DNA of 56,204 nucleotides. Origin: Bacteroidaceae bacterium. GTDB lineage: Bacteria > Bacteroidota > Bacteroidia > Bacteroidales > Bacteroidaceae. Below, in pieces: positions 35,399 to 43,461 of the stretch. The translations under genes were made by a program, and so were the position numbers. The stretch lies in contig JAFYAT010000103.1 in the NCBI GenBank assembly GCA_017540585.1, positions 1 through 56,204 on the forward strand. The letters run 5' to 3'. Numbering within the stretch: position 1 is the first letter of the stretch; each line of letters begins with the position of its first letter. The notes beneath the pieces are model-generated. The model saw only the letters and a program-made list of their open reading frames with translations. It did not search any database and was not told the origin of the DNA.

Positions 35399-36529
35399 AT
35401 GAGAAAGTATTTATCGTTTGCCCTCGTGGCATCTCTCGTATCATTCTCTGCTCATGCTGAGAGTGAAGTCAACAACGAACTTACAGAATCAGAGACAGAA
35501 AACGTAATAGACATAGATGCAGCAGAGCCATCTGGCTTCCTCACTTCTGCGCTTAACAGTAGCGTAGAGACTGCTATGAATGATGATGTTGAGTATGGTC
35601 GCAAGGTGACAGCCTACGCAAGTGCACCTAAGTTTGGTGGATATGTTATCGGCAAGTATTCTTACTCTGACATGGATGGTGCACTTGGTGGTGACGGATT
35701 CAACCAGCGTCTTATCCGTTTCTATGTTGACGGAACAATCTTGAGCGACTTCAAGTATCGCATTCAGGTACAGACAAACAACGATAAGTTCCACATGAAG
35801 GACTTCTTCATTGAGTGGCAGAAGTTTGAGTTTGCTAAGATTAAGGTTGGTCAGTTCAAGCGTGCTTTCGGTTTCGAGAATCCTATGAATCCTTGGGACA
35901 TCTCTACTGGCGACTATTCTTACTTCACAAAGAAGATGACTGGCGACTACAAGGATGACACTTGGGGTGGCGGCGGTCGCGACCAGGGTATTCAGGTACA
36001 GGGTGACTTCCTCAAGATTGGAGAAGATAATCATAACCTCATCCACTATCAGGTAGGTATGTGGAACGGTGAAGGTATCAACAAGAAGGATGAAGACGGA
36101 AAGAAAGACTTTATAGGTACTATCCAGTTCCAGCCAGTCAAGGGACTTGTCATCGGTGCATTCGGATGGACAGGCGAGTGTGCTGGTGAACAGCGTGACC
36201 GTTATGCTTTCGGTGTTAAATATGACAGCAAGGCAGGTTTGACTGTACGTGGTGAATATGGACACAGCCATTATACAAGCCGTAATGATGATGCATGGTA
36301 TCTCGTTGTCGGACAGCCAATCAACAGCTGGTTCAAGGTTTCTGCTCAGTATCAGACATATCGTAAAGGCAAGTCATGGGGCGATGCTCAGTGTACATAC
36401 TCACTCATTCCAGAGTTCCAGTTGCACAAGAATCTTAAGTTCCAGATTCAGTACAACTACAACAACTTCCGTGGTTCAGCAGACAGACATTACAATGAGG
36501 TTTGGGCTGAGACATACTTCAGATTCTAA
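35399..36529 (+). CDS. OprO/OprP-like outer-membrane porin
   Basis: A 376-residue porin with signal peptide MRKYLSFALVASLVSFSAHA. After an acidic N-terminal stretch (about 24-60) the barrel follows: GYVIGKYSYSD, FNQRLIRFYVDGTILSDFKY, RIQVQTNN, then KVGQFKRAFGFENPMNPWDI, a motif typical of the phosphate-selective porin OprO/OprP family, and the C-terminal strand EVWAETYFRF ending in Phe. It is predicted to pass anions or small solutes through the outer membrane; phosphate selectivity is not established for Bacteroidetes members. Single-gene unit with a strong terminator. Confidence 0.92.
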   Translation: MRKYLSFALVASLVSFSAHAESEVNNELTESETENVIDIDAAEPSGFLTSALNSSVETAMNDDVEYGRKVTAYASAPKFGGYVIGKYSYSDMDGALGGDGFNQRLIRFYVDGTILSDFKYRIQVQTNNDKFHMKDFFIEWQKFEFAKIKVGQFKRAFGFENPMNPWDISTGDYSYFTKKMTGDYKDDTWGGGGRDQGIQVQGDFLKIGEDNHNLIHYQVGMWNGEGINKKDEDGKKDFIGTIQFQPVKGLVIGAFGWTGECAGEQRDRYAFGVKYDSKAGLTVRGEYGHSHYTSRNDDAWYLVVGQPINSWFKVSAQYQTYRKGKSWGDAQCTYSLIPEFQLHKNLKFQIQYNYNNFRGSADRHYNEVWAETYFRF

Positions 36530-36604
36530 TTAGGAATGAGTAATTAGAAATGAGTAATTAGTAATATATTTGAGTTTCTCAAAACTATATTTGTACACAT
36601 AAAC

Positions 36605-36642
36605 AAATGCCATTCGGTACATTGCGTTACCGAATGGCATTT
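36605..36642. terminator. Terminator after the porin gene
   Basis: AAATGCCATTCGGTA (36605-36619) pairs perfectly with TACCGAATGGCATTT (36628-36642). It lies between the porin and the convergent barrel gene. Confidence 0.85.
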
Positions 36643-36690
36643 ATGTTTTATATTGAATGTCTCTGTTCTATATGCAACCTTTATAGAGAC

Positions 36691-37482
36691 TTAGAACGTA
36701 TAGCTCAATCCGATGTTTATCTTATTTTGATAGGTCTTGTATCCTTCTTGTTGATAAAGCTTATGGTCTGTCAATCCTTGTGAATAAGTGAAGTTGATAC
36801 CCCAGTTATGAATCTTGAGGCTTGCACCATACTCTGTCTGGAAATTAAGATGACGAGGATTTTGTCCATTGCCATAATCTTCATAATCATAATATGTCTC
36901 AGTATATCTCTCGTGGTAATAATGATCATAATATGTTTCGTCTTCCTCAAAAGTACCTACAATTGCAAGGTTCATTCCGAGTCCTCCGTAAAAAGAGATT
37001 GAAGCCTTTGGAGTCAAAGGTATAGTAAACTGACCGTGTAATGGAATGTATGTGCCGAATTCAGAGAAACGGTCATATCCAGTATCCCTTACCCTTTGGC
37101 ATGTAGATATGTAACATTCTAAGCTGAGACCAGTACTTAATCCAAACTTAAAACCACCAAGGTCAACTGCAGGCTGATAAAGGAAGCCGATTTGGAAACC
37201 ATGGAGACGCTTGTTGCGGTCGCCCCAGAAGTTTTCCTTTACTATTGTGCCGTCCATATCTGTGTTCCATGTCTTGTTTACATAACCGAAGACAATACTT
37301 ATTGGTGATTCGAAGTTATCCTCGTCGCCATACTCCTGTGTTTCTGGCTCGTAATAGTCAGAATAGGTCTCCTGCTTGTTCTCTCTGTTTCCCAAGCCAC
37401 CTTCTATCTGCCATCCTTGTGCCATGGATGTTTGTGCTGTCAATGCTGTCAATGTGACTGCTATATATCTTAATGCTTTCAT
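36691..37482 (-). CDS. Outer-membrane beta-barrel protein
   Basis: About 263 residues. Signal peptide MKALRYIAVTLTALTAQTSM ending at AQG; the Met at 37482 is preferred to the upstream frame start at 37581 because a promoter lies between them (37538-37570). The barrel has regular aromatic strands, a very Tyr/Asp/His-rich loop (YDHYYHERYTETYYDYEDY, about residues 190-210) and the C-terminal strand KINIGLSYTF ending in Phe, as needed for BAM insertion. No substrate can be assigned. Confidence 0.8.
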   Translation of the reverse strand: MKALRYIAVTLTALTAQTSMAQGWQIEGGLGNRENKQETYSDYYEPETQEYGDEDNFESPISIVFGYVNKTWNTDMDGTIVKENFWGDRNKRLHGFQIGFLYQPAVDLGGFKFGLSTGLSLECYISTCQRVRDTGYDRFSEFGTYIPLHGQFTIPLTPKASISFYGGLGMNLAIVGTFEEDETYYDHYYHERYTETYYDYEDYGNGQNPRHLNFQTEYGASLKIHNWGINFTYSQGLTDHKLYQQEGYKTYQNKINIGLSYTF

Positions 37483-37537
37483 AAAATAGTTGTTTATGTT
37501 ATTGTCAGTTCTTGTGTCTTGTTTTATTATCACGGTA

Positions 37538-37570
37538 CAAAGATATAAATAATCAACTGAAAACGCAAAA
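37538..37570 (-). promoter_or_regulatory. Promoter of the OM barrel gene
   Basis: Minus strand: TTTTG (37566-37570), 20-bp spacer, TATCTTTG (37538-37545). It places the transcript start inside the longer open frame and so supports the internal start. Confidence 0.75.
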
Positions 37571-37746
37571 GGGAAAATCATATCTTTTGTAGGATATTCC
37601 CGATTTGCAGTTTGCAGACATGTTTTTTAACTGAAGCCGCCGAAGGAGTAGTGCTTTGGTATGAGTTTTATGAAGGAATAGAAATAATATGCGGAAAGAT
37701 GCGAAAAATAGAAATGTATTTATTACTTTTGCATCATAAATAATTT

Positions 37747-38265
37747 ATGACTATGAACCGATTCAAGATTTACTTATTGGCATCATTCACATTTCTACTG
37801 TTTTCAATGTTTACTTGTCATGATTACTATCCAATTGATAGGGATGAGACACATCATGCTATTATTAGGATTGACAATCAAACAGGGAAGTCGGTGTATG
37901 CGGGATTCAGCCAATATTCCCCGGATTCCATAATGGAATATGAGGAGGACTTACGTTATCACTATCTTAATGGCGTTGCACCTTGGTCAACAAGTGCAGG
38001 AGCTGTTGCCTATGGTTATTGGGAGGACTATCTGACGAAGCATGATTCCGTATGGGTATATGTTCTCGACGCATTCTTGTATGATAGGCATGGAATGAAA
38101 AATCCTAGTGCCATTCTTCAGAGCTATCGTGTTTCGCTTAGTGAATTGAACGCATTTGGATGGACTTTGGCTTTCCCTCCTGTAGAAGTAATGAAGGACA
38201 TGACTATGCGTCCTACTTATAACGAAGTACAGGAATTGTTGAATACTCAGCAAGAGACAAAATGA
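37747..38265 (+). CDS. Hypothetical lipoprotein
   Basis: A 172-residue lipoprotein: FLLFSMFTCHDYYPIDRDET gives a lipid-modified Cys at about residue 24. The mature part has IIRIDNQTGKSVYAGFSQY, SVWVYVLDAFLYDRHG and SYRVSLSELNAFGW and looks like a small beta-sandwich. A TACTTTTG -7 box lies at 37724-37731. Start at 37747 or at 37753 (MNRFKIY). No family recognised; it neighbours the orphan toxin patch. Confidence 0.7.
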   Translation: MTMNRFKIYLLASFTFLLFSMFTCHDYYPIDRDETHHAIIRIDNQTGKSVYAGFSQYSPDSIMEYEEDLRYHYLNGVAPWSTSAGAVAYGYWEDYLTKHDSVWVYVLDAFLYDRHGMKNPSAILQSYRVSLSELNAFGWTLAFPPVEVMKDMTMRPTYNEVQELLNTQQETK

Positions 38266-38510
38266 TTCATCGGGATTCTTGTTTTGACCTGTTTGCTTCC
38301 CGTTTGCCAGTGAGACAGTTTCGCTATGTGTGGTGGCATATTTCGCATTGCTCAATATCAATTATTCCTCCTATTTTGATTATACTGGGTCTGTAAATTA
38401 CCTCTTATCTCATGTGCATAAATACGATAAGACGTAAGTATGTGAATACACATTCATTTGTCCTTTAAAATCAAAAGAAAAAGGGTGAATTTTTTGTACG
38501 CGTAGAAAAA

Positions 38511-38558
38511 AATTTTTGTACGCGTACAAAAATTATCTCCATCGTGATGCAGATAATT
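38511..38558. repeat. 24-bp perfect palindrome and adjacent hairpin
   Basis: The 38266-38748 gap contains no gene. Positions 38511-38534 form a perfect 24-bp palindrome centred on GTACGCGTAC. The word TTTGTACGCG or its complement also occurs just upstream (about 38494-38503) and downstream (about 38565-38573), and a second hairpin pairs 38531-38538 with 38551-38558. Further on, a 10-bp unit TTATTGGTAA is repeated in tandem at about 38700-38721. Possibly a cluster of operators or a repeat element. Confidence 0.6.
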
Positions 38559-38748
38559 TTTCTTCGCGTACAAATATTGTCTTTATTGCCATGTTTGCGT
38601 TTTTTTATGACTGATATTTTACGATAAGTCCCTCGTATGAGTGTAAGTTTCTATTGTACAAATGGGACAAACGAACCTGAACGTTTTTTATTGGAACAAT
38701 TATTGGTAATTATTGGTAATTATTGTCTTTATATCAGCCAAAGGCTGA

Positions 38749-39031
38749 AACATACCAGTTACTACTGAGGTATCTTTTAAGGTCGAAGGTACAACTTATC
38801 GTGCTGACGTAGTTTTACATGGACAAACAAGGAACTTTGCATGTTGTTGAAGTTAAAACAGGACCCAATGCAGGATTAACTCCCAATCAGAAGTTTACTA
38901 TTCCAGAAATGAGAAAGGGAACTCCAATTACACCTTTTGGTGGAAAAGCTATGGATTTTTTTTGTGTGCCTACTAAAATTGATTTGCCAAAACATTTTAC
39001 AAATTATTCGTTTGATTTTATCGAAATATAA
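38749..39031 (+). pseudogene. Orphan PD-(D/E)XK-like toxin tip, frameshifted
   Basis: From 38749 one frame encodes IPVTTEVSFKVEGTTYRADV and then VLH, followed without a gap, but in another frame from the ATG at 38819, by MDKQGTLHVVEVKTGPNAGL and TPNQKFTIPEMRKGTPITPF, ending at 39031. Joined, this gives a D (RADVV) and E-x-K (VEVKTG) as in PD-(D/E)XK nucleases, and it resembles C-terminal tips of RHS-type toxins. One nucleotide change near 38818 would restore the frame. No toxin body is present upstream. The short frame from 38819 could still be translated, but it would lack the catalytic Asp. Confidence 0.65.
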
Positions 39032-39053
39032 TAATATCTTTGTAAAAAAAACA

Positions 39054-39725
39054 ATGAGCTATAGAAGAGAAATGAATAATGCATTAAAGATATACTTTAA
39101 GCCTTTTGGATTCAAATATTCAACCAAATGTTGTATGTTTGAATACCCAGAAAATGTCGATTTAATGCATTGCATTAGTGTTTCTGATGAAACACGATTC
39201 AGGCCTCAATATTTTTGGCTTCGTATTTTTGTTTATGTACAATCAAGATTTATGACATCTTTGATTAGTGAGTTAACAGGTAGGGAATGTGCTTATCGTG
39301 GTATTCTTTCTTTTGAAACAGTGCCTGGAAGGGAAGACCCTCATGTTGAGTTTATCGGTGAGCGTCCTATGGAGGAAAACATTGCTGATTTTAGTAATCA
39401 CATGGATAAGTATGTGTTCCCTATTTTCGAGCAATTTAAGGATACACAGTCTGTTATCAATTATTTCCTTTATGAAAAATGGAATAATAAGGATGTGAGA
39501 CATTGGACAGGAGCAAGCTATATTGATCATTATACTTATCCTCTTGCATATTATCTTGCTGGACAGAATGACAGATGCCTTCAGCAATTACAGAAGAATA
39601 GAGAACATCTTGAATGGCAGGCTTCTCATCCTGGCTCTATGGCAATTGATGAACTGAACTATTTCCGTCCATTTCAAGCAAATCTTACTAAGTGGATAAA
39701 TGATGGTAAGGTTATTCGTATCTAA
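39054..39725 (+). CDS. Probable immunity protein of the orphan toxin tip
   Basis: A 223-residue cytosolic protein starting MSYRREMNNALKIYFKPFGF, 22 nt after the toxin-tip stop. The open frame extends further upstream but overlaps the toxin tip, so the Met at 39054 is chosen. It has an aromatic-rich mixed fold (FWLRIFVYVQSRFMTSLISE, then SYIDHYTYPLAYYLAGQNDR). Its position right behind a toxin tip is the usual place of immunity genes. Some resemblance to DUF4304-type proteins at the N-terminus (GFKYSTKCCMFEY) is weak. It remains intact although the toxin is broken. Confidence 0.6.
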   Translation: MSYRREMNNALKIYFKPFGFKYSTKCCMFEYPENVDLMHCISVSDETRFRPQYFWLRIFVYVQSRFMTSLISELTGRECAYRGILSFETVPGREDPHVEFIGERPMEENIADFSNHMDKYVFPIFEQFKDTQSVINYFLYEKWNNKDVRHWTGASYIDHYTYPLAYYLAGQNDRCLQQLQKNREHLEWQASHPGSMAIDELNYFRPFQANLTKWINDGKVIRI

Positions 39726-39747
39726 CATGTCCATTTATTAGTTTTTA

Positions 39748-39784
39748 GCCGTGTGTCAAACGTTATAATAGTTTGATACACGGC
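39748..39784 (+). terminator. Terminator after the immunity gene
   Basis: GCCGTGTGTCAAAC (39748-39761) pairs with GTTTGATACACGGC (39771-39784; one G-U pair), followed by a T-rich stretch. Confidence 0.8.
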
Positions 39785-39795
39785 TTTGTGTGTTA

Positions 39796-39886
39796 TAAGT
39801 ATGATACTTGTGTTATGTAAACTGCCACTTTACGCTTCGTAACTATCATGTTTACGAGGTGTAAAGTGGCAGTTTGTTTTTGTTTT
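39796..39886 (+). repeat. Structured repeat element, copy B (constant core, variable stem)
   Basis: Same layout as copy A at 9791-9879: TAAGTATGAT (39796-39805), ATGTAAA, outer stem AAACTGCCACTTTAC (39819-39833) with GTAAAGTGGCAGTTT (39861-39875), an identical 28-nt core at 39829-39856, and the T-rich tail TTTGTTTTTGTT. Between the copies the 7-nt variable part of the stem is GTACATC/GATGTAC in A and CTGCCAC/GTGGCAG in B, so both arms changed together. It sits between the immunity gene and the convergent EamA gene. Confidence 0.75.
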
Positions 39887-39908
39887 ATGCCTTGAAAGGA
39901 ATGTAATG

Positions 39909-40826
39909 TTATCTGCTTCCCATGAAAAGGAAGAGCATGGAGAGGAGGACAAGGGCAAGGTCGATGACCTTGGACTTGAGGTTCTTCTCCTTGAAGACCA
40001 TTGCTCCGAAGAGGAAGCTGACAATTACTGAACCACGGCGTACCATGCTGACGATGCTAATCATTGCTCCATCAAGTCCGAGTGCATAGAAGTATGCGAA
40101 GTCGGCAATGGAGAGGAATACGCTGATGAGGATGATGCACCAGTCCCAATGGAATGGGGTGGTCTTCTTGCGTGTTGGCCACCAAAGGAGGATGAGCATG
40201 GCAAGCATCATGAAGAACTGGTAGATGTTGTACCATGACTGTACAGCCATCTTGTCAAGTCCTACGCCATGGTTGGCAGGTGATGCCATGAGAAACTTGT
40301 CGTACAGTCCACTCATTGCTCCGAGGATGTTGGCAAGTGCAACGAACACAATCCATTTGTTATGCTTGAAGTTGATGCCCTCCTTCTTGCTTGAGCGTGA
40401 GAGCATATAGAGTCCTACCATTGCGATGATGACACCGCACCACTGCCATACGTTGAGTCGTTCGGAGAAGAAGGTGAGAGCACCTATGAGTACCATGACA
40501 GGTCGTGTGGCATTGATAGGTCCTACGATGGTGATAGGGAGGTGCTTGAGTCCGAAGTAGGCAAAGAGCCATGAACTGAGTACGATACATGACTTGAGGA
40601 GTATGTACTTGTGTTCCTCCCATCCGTATGAGTGGGTGTAGAAGAGTGAGTCTTCGCTGATGGTGCCATTCGCCGAGAGTATGATGAATGGAAGGAAGAT
40701 GAGACTCGAAAACAAAGTGTTGAGCAGCAATACTGGTATTACTGCATTATCCTTCAAACTTTTCTTTTTAAATACATCATAGAAGCCAAGCAGGCATGCT
40801 GATGTGAATGCTAAAATTAACCACAT
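39909..40826 (-). CDS. EamA/DMT-family transporter
   Basis: A 305-residue inner-membrane protein with about ten membrane helices in two EamA repeats (first about 1-140, LILAFTSACLLGFYDVFKKK; second about 155-300, GSVIVSFLFGAMVFKEKNLK). A characteristic segment is LPITIVGPINATRPVMVLIG. The drug/metabolite transporter superfamily exports or imports small metabolites; substrate unknown. It is the first core gene after the second accessory patch. Confidence 0.88.
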   Translation of the reverse strand: MWLILAFTSACLLGFYDVFKKKSLKDNAVIPVLLLNTLFSSLIFLPFIILSANGTISEDSLFYTHSYGWEEHKYILLKSCIVLSSWLFAYFGLKHLPITIVGPINATRPVMVLIGALTFFSERLNVWQWCGVIIAMVGLYMLSRSSKKEGINFKHNKWIVFVALANILGAMSGLYDKFLMASPANHGVGLDKMAVQSWYNIYQFFMMLAMLILLWWPTRKKTTPFHWDWCIILISVFLSIADFAYFYALGLDGAMISIVSMVRRGSVIVSFLFGAMVFKEKNLKSKVIDLALVLLSMLFLFMGSR

Positions 40827-40831
40827 AATGA

Positions 40832-40986
40832 GCCCCCCAGCCCCCGAAGGGGGCGGCCATTCGGATAGGGGGAGATGGCGTTAATAATTGATAATTGACA
40901 ATAGATAATTGATACACGTATATATCGATATACATTCCTCGATACAAGCACGACCCGGAGGACGCCCCCTTGGGGGGCTGGGGGGC
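40832..40986. repeat. G/C-rich inverted repeats between truA and the EamA gene
   Basis: Positions 40832-40858 and 40960-40986 are 27-bp inverted copies with two mismatches (core GCCCCCCAGCCCCC). They enclose about 100 bp of A/T-rich DNA with repeated AATTGAT words. Each arm can itself fold as a short C5/G5 hairpin. The right arm ends just before the truA stop. Runs of five to six G could form quadruplexes. Confidence 0.75.
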
Positions 40987-40987
40987 T

Positions 40988-41725
40988 TTAGTATGTTACA
41001 TCCGCAAGGAACAAGGCGTTGCCTGGTACGCTTGTGCCTGCGGAGCAGCGGTCTTTGTTCTCGATGACCTTGCGGAAGTCATCGAGTGTGAGTGTGCCAC
41101 GTCCTACGTCGATGAGTGTGCCTACGATGGCACGTACCATGTTGCGGAGGAATCTGTCTGCCTTGATGGTGAAGCACCACTTTATTGGACTTACCTTGTC
41201 CCAGTGTGCCTCCATTATCTTACAGTTGTTGGTCTTGACGTCTGTGTGGAGCTTGGAGAATGAAGTGAAGTCTGTGTATTCAAAGAGAATCTTGGCAGCC
41301 TCATTCATCTTGTCGAAGTCAAGCGGCTGTGGGAAACGGTAGGCGTATGGCTCGAATGGCGACTTCTCCGTTATCACATAATAGTGATATGTGCGTGATG
41401 TTGCTGAGAAACGTGCGTGCATATCGTCGCTCACCTGTTGTATCTTCTGTATGGCAACATCAGGCGGAACGAGTTTGTTGAGTCGGTAGCACAGCTGTCG
41501 TCTTTCTTCTTCGTCAGCCATATCTTTGCTGGTGTCGAAGTGTGCCACCATCATTGAGGCATTGACTCCTGCATCTGTTCGTCCTGCTCCCGTGACCTCT
41601 ATGGGTTCACGCAGCAGGGTAGTGAGTGCCTTGTTGAGCACTTCCTGCACGCTTATTCCGTTTGGCTGTATCTGCCATCCGTGATAACGTGCTCCGTCGT
41701 ATGATAGTGTTATGAAGTAACGCAT
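40988..41725 (-). CDS. truA: tRNA pseudouridine(38-40) synthase TruA
   Basis: A 245-residue enzyme that converts uridines 38-40 in the tRNA anticodon arm to pseudouridine. It starts [20 protein letters not shown]; the catalytic Asp is in [12 protein letters not shown] (about residue 52); [14 protein letters not shown] and [20 protein letters not shown] follow in the normal order. It is transcribed in the same direction as the EamA gene but separated from it by the G/C-rich inverted repeats. Confidence 0.97.
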   Translation of the reverse strand: MRYFITLSYDGARYHGWQIQPNGISVQEVLNKALTTLLREPIEVTGAGRTDAGVNASMMVAHFDTSKDMADEEERRQLCYRLNKLVPPDVAIQKIQQVSDDMHARFSATSRTYHYYVITEKSPFEPYAYRFPQPLDFDKMNEAAKILFEYTDFTSFSKLHTDVKTNNCKIMEAHWDKVSPIKWCFTIKADRFLRNMVRAIVGTLIDVGRGTLTLDDFRKVIENKDRCSAGTSVPGNALFLADVTY

Positions 41726-41863
41726 TATTCAATTCATAATTCAAAATTCAAAATTCATAATTAGCATGTTAGCAATTAATAATTAACAATTAACATGCTG
41801 GTTTGCTTAGCGAGTAAATTAGCGATGGACTATCCATTCCTAATTCCTCATTAAAACCAAAGG

Positions 41864-43267
41864 TTACGGTGTGACTCTGTTATGGAAGAATACGCGGTGA
41901 AGCGTACTACGCATACGGATGGTCGGTGCTTTGCGGTTGCCTCTGTAATGATGCCAAAGCATGATGGCTGCGACGATGACGCTTATACCGTCAGATACTG
42001 CGATGCTTGCCCATACTCCGTTTGTGCCCCATATCTCTGGGAAGATGATGAGGAACGGTACGAGGAAGAGCATCTGGCGACTTACGCTGAGGAAGATGCT
42101 CACCTTTGCCTTACCGATGGACTGGAAGAAGTTACCCGTGACTATCTGGAAGCCTACGAATGGTGCCATGCTCACGATGATGCGCATACCGTCGATGGAG
42201 AGGCGTGTAAGCTCTGGGTCGTCCGTGAACAGTAGGACTGGGTACTCAGGGAAGAACTCTGAGAGGATGAATGAGCAGGTCATGATGCAGGTGGCTGCTA
42301 TGATTGCCTTCTTCAGTACCTCTGTCACTCGCTCTGGCTGTTGCGCTCCGAAGTTGTAACCTGCTATAGGTTGCATTCCCTGACATACTCCCATGACTAC
42401 CATGACGAAGAGGAAGGTGATGCCGTTGACGATGCCGTAAGCTGCAATGGCGAGGTCGCCGCCATGACGTGTGAGTCCCTTGTTGATAAGGATGACTACG
42501 AGACATGCGCACAACTGCATGCAGAATGGTGAGAGTCCGATGCTGAAGATGTGCTTGACGATAGCCTTGCGCAGACCGTATATTCCACGGCGGAGATGTA
42601 GCTGGTCTTTAGGGTTGCATAGCATTTCTGTCACGTAGATGAGTGCAAAGAGCTGTGCAAGTATCGTGGCAATGGCTGCTCCCTTGATACCCATGCCAAA
42701 CTTGAAGATGAACAACGGGTCAAGTATGGAGTTGATGATGACTGTGGATATTGTTGCCGTCATTGCTGCCATTGGGTGACCTGTGGAACGTAATGCTCCG
42801 TTGAGACCGAGGTACAGATGCGTGATGACGTTGCCCAAGAGTATGATGAACATATAGTCGTGGGCATAGCCAATGGTGTTCTCTGATGCTCCGAAGAACA
42901 TGAGCAACGGATTGATGAATATCAGTCCGAGTGCACCGATGAGCAAGCCTGTGATGACATCGAGGCTCACGAGGTTACCAAGTGTACGTTGTGCTCCTTC
43001 TATGTCTTTCTGACCAAGCTTGATGGACATGAGTGTACTTGCTCCCACACCTATCATTGCACCGAAGGCTGCGCTAAGGTTCATGATAGGGAACGTGACA
43101 GCAAGACCGCCGAGTGACAGCGTTCCTACGTCTGGTATGTGACCGATGAAGATACGGTCAACCATATTGTATAGTGACGATGCAAGCATCGCGATGACAG
43201 CTGGTAAGGCGTACTTCATAAGAAGGCTGCCTATCGGCGCTGTGCCCAGTTCTTTTGTGTTGTCCAT
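41864..43267 (-). CDS. MATE family efflux transporter
   Basis: A 467-residue inner-membrane exporter with about twelve helices. Typical elements are the N-terminal LGTAPIGSLLMKYALPAVIA, MVDRIFIGHIPDVGTLSLGG, GASTLMSIKLGQKD and MQPIAGYNFGAQQPERVTEV. MATE proteins export cationic drugs or metabolites with sodium or proton antiport. The C-terminal tail is short and basic. The substrate is unknown. Confidence 0.93.
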   Translation of the reverse strand: MDNTKELGTAPIGSLLMKYALPAVIAMLASSLYNMVDRIFIGHIPDVGTLSLGGLAVTFPIMNLSAAFGAMIGVGASTLMSIKLGQKDIEGAQRTLGNLVSLDVITGLLIGALGLIFINPLLMFFGASENTIGYAHDYMFIILLGNVITHLYLGLNGALRSTGHPMAAMTATISTVIINSILDPLFIFKFGMGIKGAAIATILAQLFALIYVTEMLCNPKDQLHLRRGIYGLRKAIVKHIFSIGLSPFCMQLCACLVVILINKGLTRHGGDLAIAAYGIVNGITFLFVMVVMGVCQGMQPIAGYNFGAQQPERVTEVLKKAIIAATCIMTCSFILSEFFPEYPVLLFTDDPELTRLSIDGMRIIVSMAPFVGFQIVTGNFFQSIGKAKVSIFLSVSRQMLFLVPFLIIFPEIWGTNGVWASIAVSDGISVIVAAIMLWHHYRGNRKAPTIRMRSTLHRVFFHNRVTP

Positions 43268-43344
43268 TATGAATAATGAGGAATTAGGAATGAGGAATTA
43301 GGAATTGAATGAAGAGTACCTTGAAGTGACTCTCAAAATTGCTA

Positions 43345-43453
43345 CCTCAAATGGGACCAAAAATCGTACCTCGTATGATGTGCAACATCAATCCTCGTTT
43401 GAAATGGTACATCGAACCTCGTATGATTTGCTATATCAAACGAGGTACGATTT
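43345..43453. repeat. Degenerate 24-bp tandem repeat with terminal inverted arms
   Basis: Four head-to-tail 24-bp units (43345-43368, 43369-43392, 43393-43416, 43417-43440), each starting CCTC, the last three CCTCGT(A/T)TGA. In addition AAATCGTACCTCGT (43361-43374) is perfectly inverted at 43440-43453. It lies between the S9 peptidase stop and the MATE start, both on the minus strand. Not seen elsewhere in the window. Confidence 0.75.
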
Positions 43454-43461
43454 ATAGATGC

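Noticed and set aside
35489-36271. 260-residue minus-strand frame opposite the porin
   Set aside because: Antisense shadow of the porin with no domain; its length follows from the porin codon use.
38819-39031. Independent 70-residue gene
   Set aside because: The coding similarity continues upstream in another frame (TEVSFKVEGTTYRADV), so it is better read as part of a frameshifted toxin tip.
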